DNA from: Thermithiobacillus plumbiphilus
GTDB taxonomy: Bacteria; Pseudomonadota; Gammaproteobacteria; Acidithiobacillales; Thermithiobacillaceae
NCBI RefSeq assembly: GCF_038070005.1
Contig: NZ_JBBPCO010000001.1
Coordinates: 148,631 to 212,630 of the forward strand
DNA length: 64,000 nucleotides
Direction of reading: 5' to 3'
How positions within the stretch are numbered: position 1 is the stretch's first letter; every line of letters begins with the position of its first letter. The translations under genes were made by a program, and so were the position numbers. The notes below the pieces were generated by a model that saw only the letters and a list, made by a program, of their open reading frames with translations, searched no databases and had not been told where the DNA came from. Positions 29,459-37,671 of this stretch are shown one piece after another.

Positions 29459-30055
29459 ATGCCGGGAAATTACAGGGTTCTCCAGGCCGGGCAACTGGAC
29501 AAGGGCATCAGTTTTTACCGCTATTCGCTGGATTTGCCGAAAAAGGTCACAGCCGACAGTCCTGCTGTGGATGTCATGACCGATCTCAAGCGTGTCACGG
29601 CGGTTACCGTGACACCCGATACCGCCATCGATCAGGCGCTGCAGAAGATGATCCATGCCGAAGTCCGCATGTTGCTGGTGGCGGACTGGCATCTGGAGGT
29701 GGTGGGGGTGATTACCGCCCGTGACATCCTGGGCGAAAAGCCAGTGCATTTTTCATCCAGTGAGCGTCTGCCCAGGGATCAGATCCTGGTCGAGCACATC
29801 ATGACGCCTCAGGACGAGATTCAGGTCTTGCAAATGGAAGACGTGCTACACGCCAGGGTGGGTGATGTCATCCAGACCCTGCGAGAGGCTGGCCGGCAGC
29901 ATGCCCTGGTGGTGGAGCCGGATGGGCCAGGCAAGAACCAGATCATCCGGGGAATTTTTTCGACCACGCAAATCGGGCGGCAGCTTGGCATCGAGATCGA
30001 GCCAAGCGGCGCCAAACAGAGTTTCTCCGAACTCGAAGCGGCGCTCAACCACTGA
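29459..30055 (+). CDS. CBS-domain protein
   Basis: 198 residues consisting of a short N-terminal extension and a tandem CBS pair (about 36-100 and 110-180; first module DVMTDLKRVTAVTVTPDTAI, second HIMTPQDEI). CBS pairs bind adenine nucleotides or SAM and regulate partner proteins. There is no catalytic domain attached, so this is a stand-alone sensor whose partner is unknown. An intergenic promoter and very strong ribosome binding site suggest high expression independent of metZ. It converges on the unknown gene at 30117. Confidence 0.85.
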   Translation: MPGNYRVLQAGQLDKGISFYRYSLDLPKKVTADSPAVDVMTDLKRVTAVTVTPDTAIDQALQKMIHAEVRMLLVADWHLEVVGVITARDILGEKPVHFSSSERLPRDQILVEHIMTPQDEIQVLQMEDVLHARVGDVIQTLREAGRQHALVVEPDGPGKNQIIRGIFSTTQIGRQLGIEIEPSGAKQSFSELEAALNH

Positions 30056-30067
30056 CATCGCATGAAA

Positions 30068-30084
30068 GCCCCGGCAAAAGGGGC
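30068..30084. terminator. Weak hairpin between convergent genes
   Basis: GCCCC (30068-30072) and GGGGC (30080-30084) with a 7-base loop, flanked by AAA and CTT, lie in the 61-base gap between the CBS gene and the convergent unknown gene. The stem is short and the T-run poor in both directions. Confidence 0.3.
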
Positions 30085-30116
30085 CTTCGCGGTCCTGGGG
30101 CTGGGCTTGAAGCCGG

Positions 30117-30857
30117 CTAGTGCATCGCCCCAACCGATTTCTGCTGATAGCTTTTCATCAGATCCTTCACGGCTGGCGCAAAGCCGGGCTGGCTCACCTG
30201 CTGCAGGCCTTCCTGAAAAAATGCTGGTGCATCTTCGGGGAGATATTTCAGCAGCAGTTCGAAGGCATGTTCCATCTGCTCGGTATCCTGGGCGCGGGTG
30301 GCGGTGATGGCATGGTTCATCAAGAGGATGCGCCAGGGTCGGCTAGGATCCTTTTCCAGGTCGGCGCGAATCGGGGCATCCGTGGCCAGGATGACCTGTT
30401 CCATCAACTGGGCGATGCGGAGCAGATGTTGAGGATCCTGGTTGACGTTGGCCAGGCCGGCGAGGGCATTGACGACAGGTTCCAGGGTGCGGATATTGCC
30501 CTTGTGGCGAATTACCCAGGCGGCCACTCCCAGCGCGGTGACATCCATGGCCTGGCGGGCCGTCTTTTCGTTCAGGCGGTCGGCCCAGGTGGCGAGATCC
30601 TGCAGGAATCCAATGGCGTAATCAGCAATCTGCTCCTGATCGTCCTCCGGCAGGTCCGGATCCCAGACTTCGGTTTTGTCGAGCTTCTGCATCACCGCCA
30701 GCATCTGTCGCACGGCATCCACCAGCATCGGGGGCGTGACCTGCTCGCCGGTTTTGATGTCTGACTGGGCAAAGGCGGTCAGGACGCTTTGCGCCGCCTG
30801 TTCGAAGCGCGACTGGGTGCCGTCCAGGCTGATGTTCAATGGGTCGCTGCTAGCCAA
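30117..30857 (-). CDS. Protein of unknown function, 246 aa, all-helical
   Basis: The start is TTG 30857, supported by AAAGGAGG 5 bases upstream on the minus strand. The protein appears almost wholly alpha-helical, with repeated 30-40 residue helical hairpins, acidic overall, no signal peptide and no Cys. It could be a repeat-type scaffold, but I do not recognise the family. It stands alone between convergent and divergent neighbours (CBS gene and RNase AM gene). A TAGAAT -10-like box lies upstream in the 93-base divergent gap. No function is proposed. Confidence 0.8.
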   Translation of the reverse strand: MASSDPLNISLDGTQSRFEQAAQSVLTAFAQSDIKTGEQVTPPMLVDAVRQMLAVMQKLDKTEVWDPDLPEDDQEQIADYAIGFLQDLATWADRLNEKTARQAMDVTALGVAAWVIRHKGNIRTLEPVVNALAGLANVNQDPQHLLRIAQLMEQVILATDAPIRADLEKDPSRPWRILLMNHAITATRAQDTEQMEHAFELLLKYLPEDAPAFFQEGLQQVSQPGFAPAVKDLMKSYQQKSVGAMH

Positions 30858-30950
30858 GTCGTCCTCCTTTCATGGGATGTAAAAAATTCGCACCTATTCT
30901 ACAGTGCACGTTTCAGTTTTAACCATAAGACGATGTTCCCCGAGGCTTAG

Positions 30951-31832
30951 ATGTCAGCAAATTCCGCAGTATCCATTGCAGAGCGCCTTCGCATCGACCT
31001 GCATAGCCACTCCACCGCGTCCGATGGTTCGCTGACGCCCGCGGCCCTGGTCGAATCGGCGGTGGCGGCCGGACTGAGGGTGCTGGCCCTGACCGATCAT
31101 GACAATACCGCAGGGATCAGCGAGGCCCGTGCTGCGGCCGAAGGCCGTGGTTTGCTGCTGGTGCCCGGCGTCGAGGTATCGGTGACCTGGAACAGTCAGG
31201 TCACCCATATTGTCGGGCTGCGGATCGATCCGGACAATACCGTCCTGCAGCAGGGCCTGGCGGGTCTGCGGGAGTTCCGGGTCTGGCGCGCCGAGGAGAT
31301 CGGGCGCCGCCTTGCCGAGAGGGGCATAGAAGGTGCCCTGGATGGCGCGCGCAGTTTCGCCAAGGGTGAAATCGTCGGGCGCACCCACTTTGCTCGCTGG
31401 CTGGTGCAGGAAGGCTTTGCCCCGGACACCCGGCGCGTATTCGAGCGGTACCTCGTGCGCGGCAAGCCCGGGCACGTGCCCGGGCAGTGGGCAAGCCTGC
31501 AGGATGCCGTTGGCTGGATACGGGCCGCCGGCGGCCAGGCCGTCGTTGCCCATCCGGGACGCTACAAGCTCAGCGCCAGCAAGATGGCCGAATTCCTGGA
31601 CGCCTTTCGCCAGGCAGGCGGGGAGGGCATCGAGGTCCTTTCCGGGAGCCAGGCCTTCAGTGACGCACCCCATTTTGCAAAGCTTGCCAGATATTTCGGC
31701 CTGAAGGGCTCCGCCGGCTCCGATTATCACGGGCCGGAGCAGACCTATCTCGCGCTGGGCCGCCTGCCCCTGCTGCCCGAGGGCGTGCCGGCCATCTGGC
31801 AGGACTGGCCGGAACTTGAACTGGCGGCCTGA
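30951..31832 (+). CDS. rnm: PHP-domain phosphoesterase, RNase AM / 3',5'-nucleotide phosphatase (YciV-like)
   Basis: 293 residues. N-terminal PHP motifs LHSHSTASDG and ALTDHDNT hold the first metal-binding His/Asp ligands, and HPGRYK and GSDYHG supply the later ones. The best-known relative, E. coli YciV (RNase AM), hydrolyses pAp and trims 5' ends of small RNAs such as 5S rRNA. The next gene is yciO, the same neighbour as in E. coli, which supports the assignment. The start at ATG 30951 is the first plausible one. Confidence 0.9.
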   Translation: MSANSAVSIAERLRIDLHSHSTASDGSLTPAALVESAVAAGLRVLALTDHDNTAGISEARAAAEGRGLLLVPGVEVSVTWNSQVTHIVGLRIDPDNTVLQQGLAGLREFRVWRAEEIGRRLAERGIEGALDGARSFAKGEIVGRTHFARWLVQEGFAPDTRRVFERYLVRGKPGHVPGQWASLQDAVGWIRAAGGQAVVAHPGRYKLSASKMAEFLDAFRQAGGEGIEVLSGSQAFSDAPHFAKLARYFGLKGSAGSDYHGPEQTYLALGRLPLLPEGVPAIWQDWPELELAA

Positions 31833-31873
31833 GCGGGTAGCACTTTCGGCATATCGTTTTCAGGGAATCTGGT

Positions 31874-32509
31874 ATGACCCAGTACTTTGAGGTGCATCCG
31901 CAAAATCCGCAACCGCGGCTGATACAGCAAGCTGCCGATCTTTTGCGTGAGGGTGGCCTGCTGGTTTATCCAACGGACAGCACTTATGCGCTTGGTTGCG
32001 CCCTGCACGCCACGACCGCCCAAGAGCGCCTGCGCCAGATCCGGCAACTGGATCTGCGCCATGACCTGAGTCTGTTGTTTCCGGATATTTCCCGGGTCAC
32101 TGAATACGCCAAGGTAGACAATGCCGCGTTTCGTCTGTTGAAGCAAGCGACACCCGGCCCTTTCACTTTCATCCTGCCGGCCAGCCGGGACCTGCCGCGC
32201 AAGCTGGCCGACCCGCGCAAGAAGACCATCGGCATTCGCATTCCCGCGCATCCGGTCAGTCATGCGCTGCTGGCTGCCTTCGGTGAACCCTTTCTGAGCA
32301 GTACCCTGACCCTGCCCGGAGATGACCGGGTGATGACCGATCCCGCTGACATCCGCGACCGGCTCAAGCGTCAGGTCGATCTGATCCTGGACGGCGGTGC
32401 TGGCGGCCTGGAGCCGTCCACCGTACTGGATCTGACTGTCTGGCCGCCTCAGGTCATGCGCCAGGGATGTGGCGATCCGCACAGTATCGGCATCGAAACG
32501 CAGGACTGA
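31874..32509 (+). CDS. yciO: YciO-type Sua5/YrdC-family protein
   Basis: 211 residues of the YrdC fold. The N-terminal TDSTYALGC and the lysine/arginine pattern around GPFTFILPAS and KTIGIRIP bind ATP and substrates in threonylcarbamoyl-AMP synthases. YciO is a paralogue of TsaC with weak or uncertain activity in t6A tRNA modification, so a distinct role is possible. Clustering with rnm supports YciO rather than TsaC. It is followed by a 133-base gap with a promoter before the M50 peptidase gene. Confidence 0.88.
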   Translation: MTQYFEVHPQNPQPRLIQQAADLLREGGLLVYPTDSTYALGCALHATTAQERLRQIRQLDLRHDLSLLFPDISRVTEYAKVDNAAFRLLKQATPGPFTFILPASRDLPRKLADPRKKTIGIRIPAHPVSHALLAAFGEPFLSSTLTLPGDDRVMTDPADIRDRLKRQVDLILDGGAGGLEPSTVLDLTVWPPQVMRQGCGDPHSIGIETQD

Positions 32510-32595
32510 AAGTCTTTCTGAAGATGAGTGCAGTAGCACACCGGTTTTGGGGGTGTTCCGGCGCCTGGTCGGAATACCCGCGGACGATCGCAGAT

Positions 32596-32636
32596 ACGCA
32601 TTTTTGCAATGCGTTCGCGACAAAGGCTGATATACT
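32596..32636 (+). promoter_or_regulatory. Promoter with palindromic operator-like site for a probably leaderless M50 protease gene
   Basis: A -10 box TATACT (32631-32636) ends 6 bases before the ATG, so transcription would start at or next to it. No Shine-Dalgarno is present. The perfect inverted repeat ACGCATT-TTTGC-AATGCGT (32596-32614) spans the expected -35 position (about 32608-32613), placing a possible repressor or activator site there. Confidence 0.5.
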
Positions 32637-32642
32637 GCCGGT

Positions 32643-33311
32643 ATGAACGATCCGGTACAAATCATCCAAATCATTTCCATCTGGGCCTTGCCAGTACTCT
32701 TTGCCATCACCCTCCACGAGGTGGCACACGGCTGGATGGCCTGGCGCCTGGGCGATCCAACGGCCATGCTGATGGGACGCCTGAGCCTCAATCCCATCCG
32801 CCACATCGATCCGATCGGCACCATTCTTTTGCCGGCCGGTCTGGTGGCCATCGGCTCGCCCTTCGTATTTGGCTGGGCTAAGCCCGTGCCGGTCAATTTC
32901 GATGGCCTCAAGAATCCGAAACGTGACTCGATCTGGGTGTCCCTGGCTGGACCCGGCGCCAATCTGGGCATGGCCTTGTTCTGGGTCCTGGTGATCTGGC
33001 TGGGTGGACATCTGCCTGCAGGTGCCGCCTATTTTGCCGAGCCCATGCAACTGATGGGCATGGCCGGCATAACCATCAACCTGGTGCTGATGGTGCTCAA
33101 TCTCATCCCGATTCCGCCCCTGGATGGCGGGCGGGTGGCGGCGGGGCTGTTGCCAGGGCCGCTTTCATACCAATTCAGCAAGCTCGAACCCTATGGCTTC
33201 ATCATCCTGATCGTGCTGCTCTTTACCGGGGTGCTGGGCACCTTCATGGGACCGATCGTGTCGTCGCTGCGTCAGCTCTTCTTCGCCCTCGGAGGGGCGC
33301 CAATGCTATGA
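32643..33311 (+). CDS. Site-2-protease-family (M50) membrane metalloprotease
   Basis: 222 residues with about five to six membrane helices. The zinc motif HEVAHGW lies in the first helix pair (about residues 21-27), and the third ligand region is NLIPIPPLDGGRV. This short form, without PDZ domain, is common next to trpS/scpAB and has no established substrate; it is distinct from RseP. The N-terminus matches the family, so the ATG is right even though no ribosome binding site precedes it. Its end overlaps trpS as ATGA. Confidence 0.93.
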   Translation: MNDPVQIIQIISIWALPVLFAITLHEVAHGWMAWRLGDPTAMLMGRLSLNPIRHIDPIGTILLPAGLVAIGSPFVFGWAKPVPVNFDGLKNPKRDSIWVSLAGPGANLGMALFWVLVIWLGGHLPAGAAYFAEPMQLMGMAGITINLVLMVLNLIPIPPLDGGRVAAGLLPGPLSYQFSKLEPYGFIILIVLLFTGVLGTFMGPIVSSLRQLFFALGGAPML

Positions 33312-34528
33312 GTGATATTCCTGCAAACGCCAACCGGCGGGTGCTCTCCGGCATGCGGCCGACCGGCCGCCTGCATCTGGGGCATTATCACGGCGTGCTC
33401 AAGAACTGGATCCGCCTGCAGGCGGAATATGACTGCTTTTTCTTCGTGGCGGACTGGCACGCCCTGACCACCCATTACGAAGACCCGCGGGTGATCCATG
33501 ATGGCACGCGGGAGATGCTCATCGACTGGCTGGCCGCCGGGGTGGATCCGGAGCAGGCGACACTCTTTGTACAATCGCAGATGCCCGAACATGCCGAACT
33601 GCACCTGCTGCTGTCGATGATGACGCCCTTGTCCTGGCTGGAACGGGTACCGACTTACAAGGACCAGATCGAGAATCTCAAGGAAAAGGATCTCTCGACC
33701 TATGGATTTCTCGGTTATCCCTTGTTGCAGAGCGCGGATATCCTGATCTATCGGGCGGGCCACGTGCCGGTGGGCGCCGATCAAGTGGCGCACGTCGAGA
33801 TCACCCGCGAGGTCGCGCGGCGCTTCAACCACATCTATGGGCGCGAGCCGGATCAGGCGCAAAGAGCCGAGGAGAGCATCAAGCGCATGGGCAAGAAGGC
33901 CGCTCGCGAATATCGCGAGCTCTTTGCCCGCTATCAGGAACAGGGTGACGCGACTGCGCTGGAGGCAACGCGCAATCTGCTGGCCGAACAGGCCAACCTG
34001 AAGGCTGAGGAAAAGGACCGGCTGCTCTTTTATCTGGAAGGCCGTGGCCGGGAGATCCTGCCCGAACCTCAGGCCCTGCTCACGCCAGCCTCGAAGATGC
34101 CGGGCTTGGACGGGCGCAAGATGAGCAAGTCCTATGGCAATACCATTGCGCTGCGCGAAGATCCCGCGGAGGTGACGAAAAAGATTCGCACCATGCCCAC
34201 CGATCCGGCGCGGGTGCGGCGCACGGATCCGGGTACACCCGAAAAGTGTCCGGTCTGGGCGCTTCATCAGGTCTATTCCGATGAATCGACCCGCACCTGG
34301 GCGCATCAGGGCTGCTGTAGTGCCGGCATTGGTTGCCTGGACTGCAAGCAGCCGGTAATCGACGGCGTGCTGGCGGAGCTAGAGCCCATCCAGGAACGCG
34401 CCCGAGCCCTGGAAGCAGAGCCGCAGCGCCTGCACAAGATTGTGCAGGCAGGTCAGCAGAAGGCCCGCGAAGTGGCTCAGGCAACCCTGAAAGAGGTTCG
34501 CCAGGTCATGGGTCTACGTTTCGTTTGA
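33308..34528 (+). CDS. trpS: Tryptophanyl-tRNA synthetase
   Basis: 406 residues, longer than the 334-residue E. coli enzyme but typical of the Pseudomonas/Xanthomonas/betaproteobacterial form. The class I HIGH-like motif is GRLHLGHYHG and the KMSKS loop is GRKMSKSYGN. The C-terminal part has the Cys-containing CSAGIGCLDCK stretch. It charges tRNA-Trp. Start ATG 33308 overlaps the upstream stop. The M50-trpS-scpA-scpB-rluB block is strongly conserved. Confidence 0.97.
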   Translation: MSDIPANANRRVLSGMRPTGRLHLGHYHGVLKNWIRLQAEYDCFFFVADWHALTTHYEDPRVIHDGTREMLIDWLAAGVDPEQATLFVQSQMPEHAELHLLLSMMTPLSWLERVPTYKDQIENLKEKDLSTYGFLGYPLLQSADILIYRAGHVPVGADQVAHVEITREVARRFNHIYGREPDQAQRAEESIKRMGKKAAREYRELFARYQEQGDATALEATRNLLAEQANLKAEEKDRLLFYLEGRGREILPEPQALLTPASKMPGLDGRKMSKSYGNTIALREDPAEVTKKIRTMPTDPARVRRTDPGTPEKCPVWALHQVYSDESTRTWAHQGCCSAGIGCLDCKQPVIDGVLAELEPIQERARALEAEPQRLHKIVQAGQQKAREVAQATLKEVRQVMGLRFV

Positions 34529-34530
34529 GC

Positions 34531-35370
34531 ATGTCGCAGGAATCAGGTGCCCTGGCGCTTGCCGCGCCTGGCGTGGCGGGTCCGGAGCAGGCGGCGCTGG
34601 CCTTTGTCCGTGGCGCGCCCCTGAATGTCCTGCCCAAGGATCTCTACATCCCGCCGGATGCGCTTGAAGTATTTCTGGAGTCCTTTGCCGGTCCCCTGGA
34701 CCTGTTGCTGTATCTGATCAAGCGCAGCGAGATGGACATCCTCGACATCCCCATTGCCGAGGTGACCCGCCAGTACATGGCTTACGTGGACCTGATGCGG
34801 GCAACGCGTCTGGAGCTGGCGGCCGAATATCTGCTGATGGCGGCCCATCTGGCCGAGATCAAGTCGCGCATGCTGCTGCCACGGCCGGTCAATCCGGAAA
34901 GTGCTGAACCCGAGGATCCGCGCGCGGAATTGGTGCGGCGGCTGCAGGTGTATGCCCAGTTCCAGGCGGCGGCTGCAAGGCTCGACGAACTGCCCCAGGC
35001 CGGAAGGGATTTCTGGCCCGCCGTGTTGCCGCCCGAAGACCGGCCAATGCTGCTGCGCCCGCCTGCCGCCACCCTGCAGGACCTGCTCGCAGCGCTGGGC
35101 GGTTTGCGGCATCGCGCTGAGCTCTACGCCGAACATCAGGTGCGCACCGAACTGCTTTCCGTGCGCGCGCGCATGGTCGACCTGCTGGACTGGCTCAATG
35201 AACCGGCGCGGGCCGGGCGTTTCTGGCCTTTTGCGCAGTTGCTGCGTCCGGCGGAAGGTGCGCTTGGACTGGTGGTCACCCTGATGGCCATGCTGGAACT
35301 GGGGCGGGCGCAGGATCTGCAGTTCCAGCAGGAGCAGCCCTTCGCGCCGATCCATGTGCGCGCCGCATGA
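34531..35370 (+). CDS. scpA: Segregation and condensation protein A (kleisin)
   Basis: 279 residues from ATG 34531, two bases after the trpS stop. The hallmark segment FAGPLDLLLYLIKRSEMDILDIPIAEV is clear (cited here only by its first residues FAGPLDLLL). The predicted kleisin bridges the SMC heads and recruits ScpB for chromosome condensation. The N-terminal 40 residues are variable, and an upstream start would lie inside trpS. The end overlaps scpB as ATGA. Confidence 0.94.
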   Translation: MSQESGALALAAPGVAGPEQAALAFVRGAPLNVLPKDLYIPPDALEVFLESFAGPLDLLLYLIKRSEMDILDIPIAEVTRQYMAYVDLMRATRLELAAEYLLMAAHLAEIKSRMLLPRPVNPESAEPEDPRAELVRRLQVYAQFQAAAARLDELPQAGRDFWPAVLPPEDRPMLLRPPAATLQDLLAALGGLRHRAELYAEHQVRTELLSVRARMVDLLDWLNEPARAGRFWPFAQLLRPAEGALGLVVTLMAMLELGRAQDLQFQQEQPFAPIHVRAA

Positions 35371-35918
35371 GCCCGAAAGAGGTCAGGGATATTCTGGCCG
35401 CGGCGCTGCTGACGGCCGGCGAACCGCTGAATCTCCATGGATTGCTGCGGCTGTTCGAGCCGGAACAGGCGCCAAGCCGTGAGACCCTGCGCAAGTTGCT
35501 GGATGAGTTGCGGGATGAATATCGGGACGCGCCGGTGGTGCTGGTCCGGGTGGCTGGCGGCTACCGATTTCAGGCCAGTGAAAGGGTGCAGCCCTGGCTG
35601 GCGCGGCTGCATGCGGTGCAGACGCCGAAGCCGTCAAAGGCATTGATGGAAACATTGGCGATCATCGCCTATCGCCAGCCCATCACCCGTGCTGAAATCG
35701 AGGAGATTCGCGGCGTGGCGGTCAGTCCGGGTATCCTCAAGACCCTGCAGGGCTATGACTGGGTACGCGTGCTTGGCCATCGGGATACGCCAGGGCGCCC
35801 GGCGCTACTGGGCACCACCACAGCCTTCCTGTCGCATTTCGGCCTGGATAGCCTGGCCCAGCTACCACCCCTGGACGAGTTGCGCGATCTGGAACAAATC
35901 GCGGCCAGCCTGTCCTAA
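35367..35918 (+). CDS. scpB: Segregation and condensation protein B
   Basis: 183 residues, two winged-helix domains. Motifs RVAGGYRFQ, SKALMETLAIIAYRQP and ILKTLQGYDWVRVLG are diagnostic of ScpB. It dimerises and binds ScpA in the SMC-ScpAB complex. ATGA overlap with scpA ensures coupled synthesis. An smc gene is not in the window; gammaproteobacteria with MukBEF lack ScpAB, so the lineage probably uses SMC. Confidence 0.96.
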   Translation: MSPKEVRDILAAALLTAGEPLNLHGLLRLFEPEQAPSRETLRKLLDELRDEYRDAPVVLVRVAGGYRFQASERVQPWLARLHAVQTPKPSKALMETLAIIAYRQPITRAEIEEIRGVAVSPGILKTLQGYDWVRVLGHRDTPGRPALLGTTTAFLSHFGLDSLAQLPPLDELRDLEQIAASLS

Positions 35919-35953
35919 ATCAGTAGGACTGGCATTCATACAAAGAGCATCCC

Positions 35954-37000
35954 ATGGAAAACGAAAAACTGCAGAAGGTGCTGGCCCGGATTGGTGTGGG
36001 TTCGCGTCGCGAGATGGAAACCTGGATCAGCGCCGGGCGGGTGCAGGTCAATAACGAAGTCGCCAAGCTGGGCGACCGGATCGGGCCCTTCGATGATATC
36101 AGTATCGATGGCGAACCGATTCCCGAGTGGCGCCGCCAAGGCCCACGCCGCCGGGTCATCCGCTATCACAAACCCGTGGCCGAGTTGACCACGCGCAAGG
36201 ATCCGGAAGGCCGGGCCACCGTCTTCGACAAGCTGCCGCGCCTGCGCCAGGGCCGCTGGATTGCGGTCGGCAGGCTCGACATCAACACCATGGGGCTGTT
36301 GTTGCTCACCACCGACGGGGAACTGGCCAATGCGCTGATGCATCCGCGCCAGCAGATCGAGCGCGAGTACGCGGTGCGCGTGCTGGGTCAGCCCACGGAT
36401 GAGAATCTGCAGCAGTTGCGCGAGGGCGTGATGCTCGAAGATGGCATGGCCCACTTCGACAGCATCGAGTTCGAAGGTGGCGAGGGCGCGAACAGTTGGT
36501 ATCGCGTGGTGCTGAAGGAGGGACGCAACCGCGAAGTGCGGCGCATGTGGGAATCCGTGGGACTGACGGTGAGTCGGCTGATCCGGGTGCGTTATGGCCC
36601 GATCGGACTGCCTCGCAGCCTGCGGCCGGGCCGCTGGGAGGACCTGGAACCCGAGGAGCTGGCGCTGCTGCTGGAAGCTGCGGGCTTGCCCCCTGAGGTG
36701 GAAGCGCAACCGGAACCCAAACCCGCGCCTCGGCCGGGCAGAGGCGTACTGTTTCGACGCCATCGCAATGCCGCTGCTGCCCAGGGGCGGGGAGAAGGAC
36801 AGCGCGGTGCCAATGCGCGGACAGGATCGGAGCGAGAGCGCCCGGTCCTGAGCCTGCGCGCTGATGCCAAGGCCAGTCAGCCAGCCCGGCGGGACGAGCG
36901 GGGATCAGGCAATAACCAGGCCCGGCGCCCGGATGCCGGCAGGCCGCGTCAGCCAGGAGGTCGGGGCAACGCCGGCCCGGGACGACGCGGACGTTCGTGA
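35954..37000 (+). CDS. rluB: 23S rRNA pseudouridine(2605) synthase RluB
   Basis: 348 residues. An N-terminal S4 RNA-binding domain (about 1-55: LQKVLARIGVGSRREMETWI), then the RsuA/RluB-type synthase core with catalytic Asp109 in GRLDINTMGLLL. A C-terminal 90-residue tail is rich in Arg, Gly, Pro and Ala and low in complexity, probably disordered and RNA-binding. The position after scpB is the usual one. The stop overlaps the next GTG start (GTGA). Confidence 0.95.
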   Translation: MENEKLQKVLARIGVGSRREMETWISAGRVQVNNEVAKLGDRIGPFDDISIDGEPIPEWRRQGPRRRVIRYHKPVAELTTRKDPEGRATVFDKLPRLRQGRWIAVGRLDINTMGLLLLTTDGELANALMHPRQQIEREYAVRVLGQPTDENLQQLREGVMLEDGMAHFDSIEFEGGEGANSWYRVVLKEGRNREVRRMWESVGLTVSRLIRVRYGPIGLPRSLRPGRWEDLEPEELALLLEAAGLPPEVEAQPEPKPAPRPGRGVLFRRHRNAAAAQGRGEGQRGANARTGSERERPVLSLRADAKASQPARRDERGSGNNQARRPDAGRPRQPGGRGNAGPGRRGRS

Positions 37001-37671
37001 ACGGCGGTCCGGCCCTCCCACAAATCTATGAACGCCTGCTGGCCCACTTCGGCTCGCAGCACTGGTGGCCCGGAGACACGCCCTTCGAGGTGATGGTCGG
37101 CGCGGTGCTGACCCAGAATACCGCCTGGACCAATGTCGAAAAGGCCATCTTGCGCTTGCGCGAGCGCGGTTTGCTGGATGCGTCCGCCATGCTTGCCGCC
37201 CCCATCGAGATCCTGGCCGAGAGTATCCGCCCGGCGGGATATTACAATGTGAAGGCCCGCCGTCTGCATGCCCTTTGTGCCTTCCTGGCGGAGCAGGGCG
37301 CGCTGAGTGATCCGTATCGGCTCAGGACGGCAGCGGACATTCCGACGCTCAGGCAGCAGTTGCTTGCCGTTCATGGCATCGGCGAGGAAACCGCGGATTC
37401 GATTCTCCTCTATGCCCTCGATCTGCCCAGTTTTGTGGTGGATGCCTATACCCGCCGGATTTTCACCCGGCTTGGGGTTTTTACCGGAAATGAAAGCTAT
37501 GCGGCCATTCAGGCCCGTTTCCGGGACCAAATGCCGGAAGATCTCGCCTGCTACAATGAATACCATGCCCTGATCGTGATGCTGGGCAAGTCCATCTGCC
37601 GCCCAGGCCCCCGCTGCACCCTTTGTCCCTTGAGAGAGACTTGCGGCCATGCCGATCGAGTTTCCGACTGA
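36997..37671 (+). CDS. Endonuclease III-like DNA glycosylase lacking the catalytic lysine
   Basis: 224 residues from GTG 36997. A HhH-GPD fold: helix-hairpin-helix LLAVHGIGEETAD, then the Asp in VVDAYTRRIFTRLG, and C-terminal Cys spacing C-x5-C-x2-C-x5-C for a [4Fe-4S] cluster. In E. coli Nth the helix-hairpin-helix holds the lyase Lys (GxGxKTA); here the position is Glu (GEETA). The enzyme is therefore probably a monofunctional glycosylase, like MagIII-type or archaeal endonuclease III homologues, with an unknown base preference. The 3' end overlaps nfi by 23 bases, pairing two base-repair genes. Confidence 0.88.
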   Translation: MNGGPALPQIYERLLAHFGSQHWWPGDTPFEVMVGAVLTQNTAWTNVEKAILRLRERGLLDASAMLAAPIEILAESIRPAGYYNVKARRLHALCAFLAEQGALSDPYRLRTAADIPTLRQQLLAVHGIGEETADSILLYALDLPSFVVDAYTRRIFTRLGVFTGNESYAAIQARFRDQMPEDLACYNEYHALIVMLGKSICRPGPRCTLCPLRETCGHADRVSD

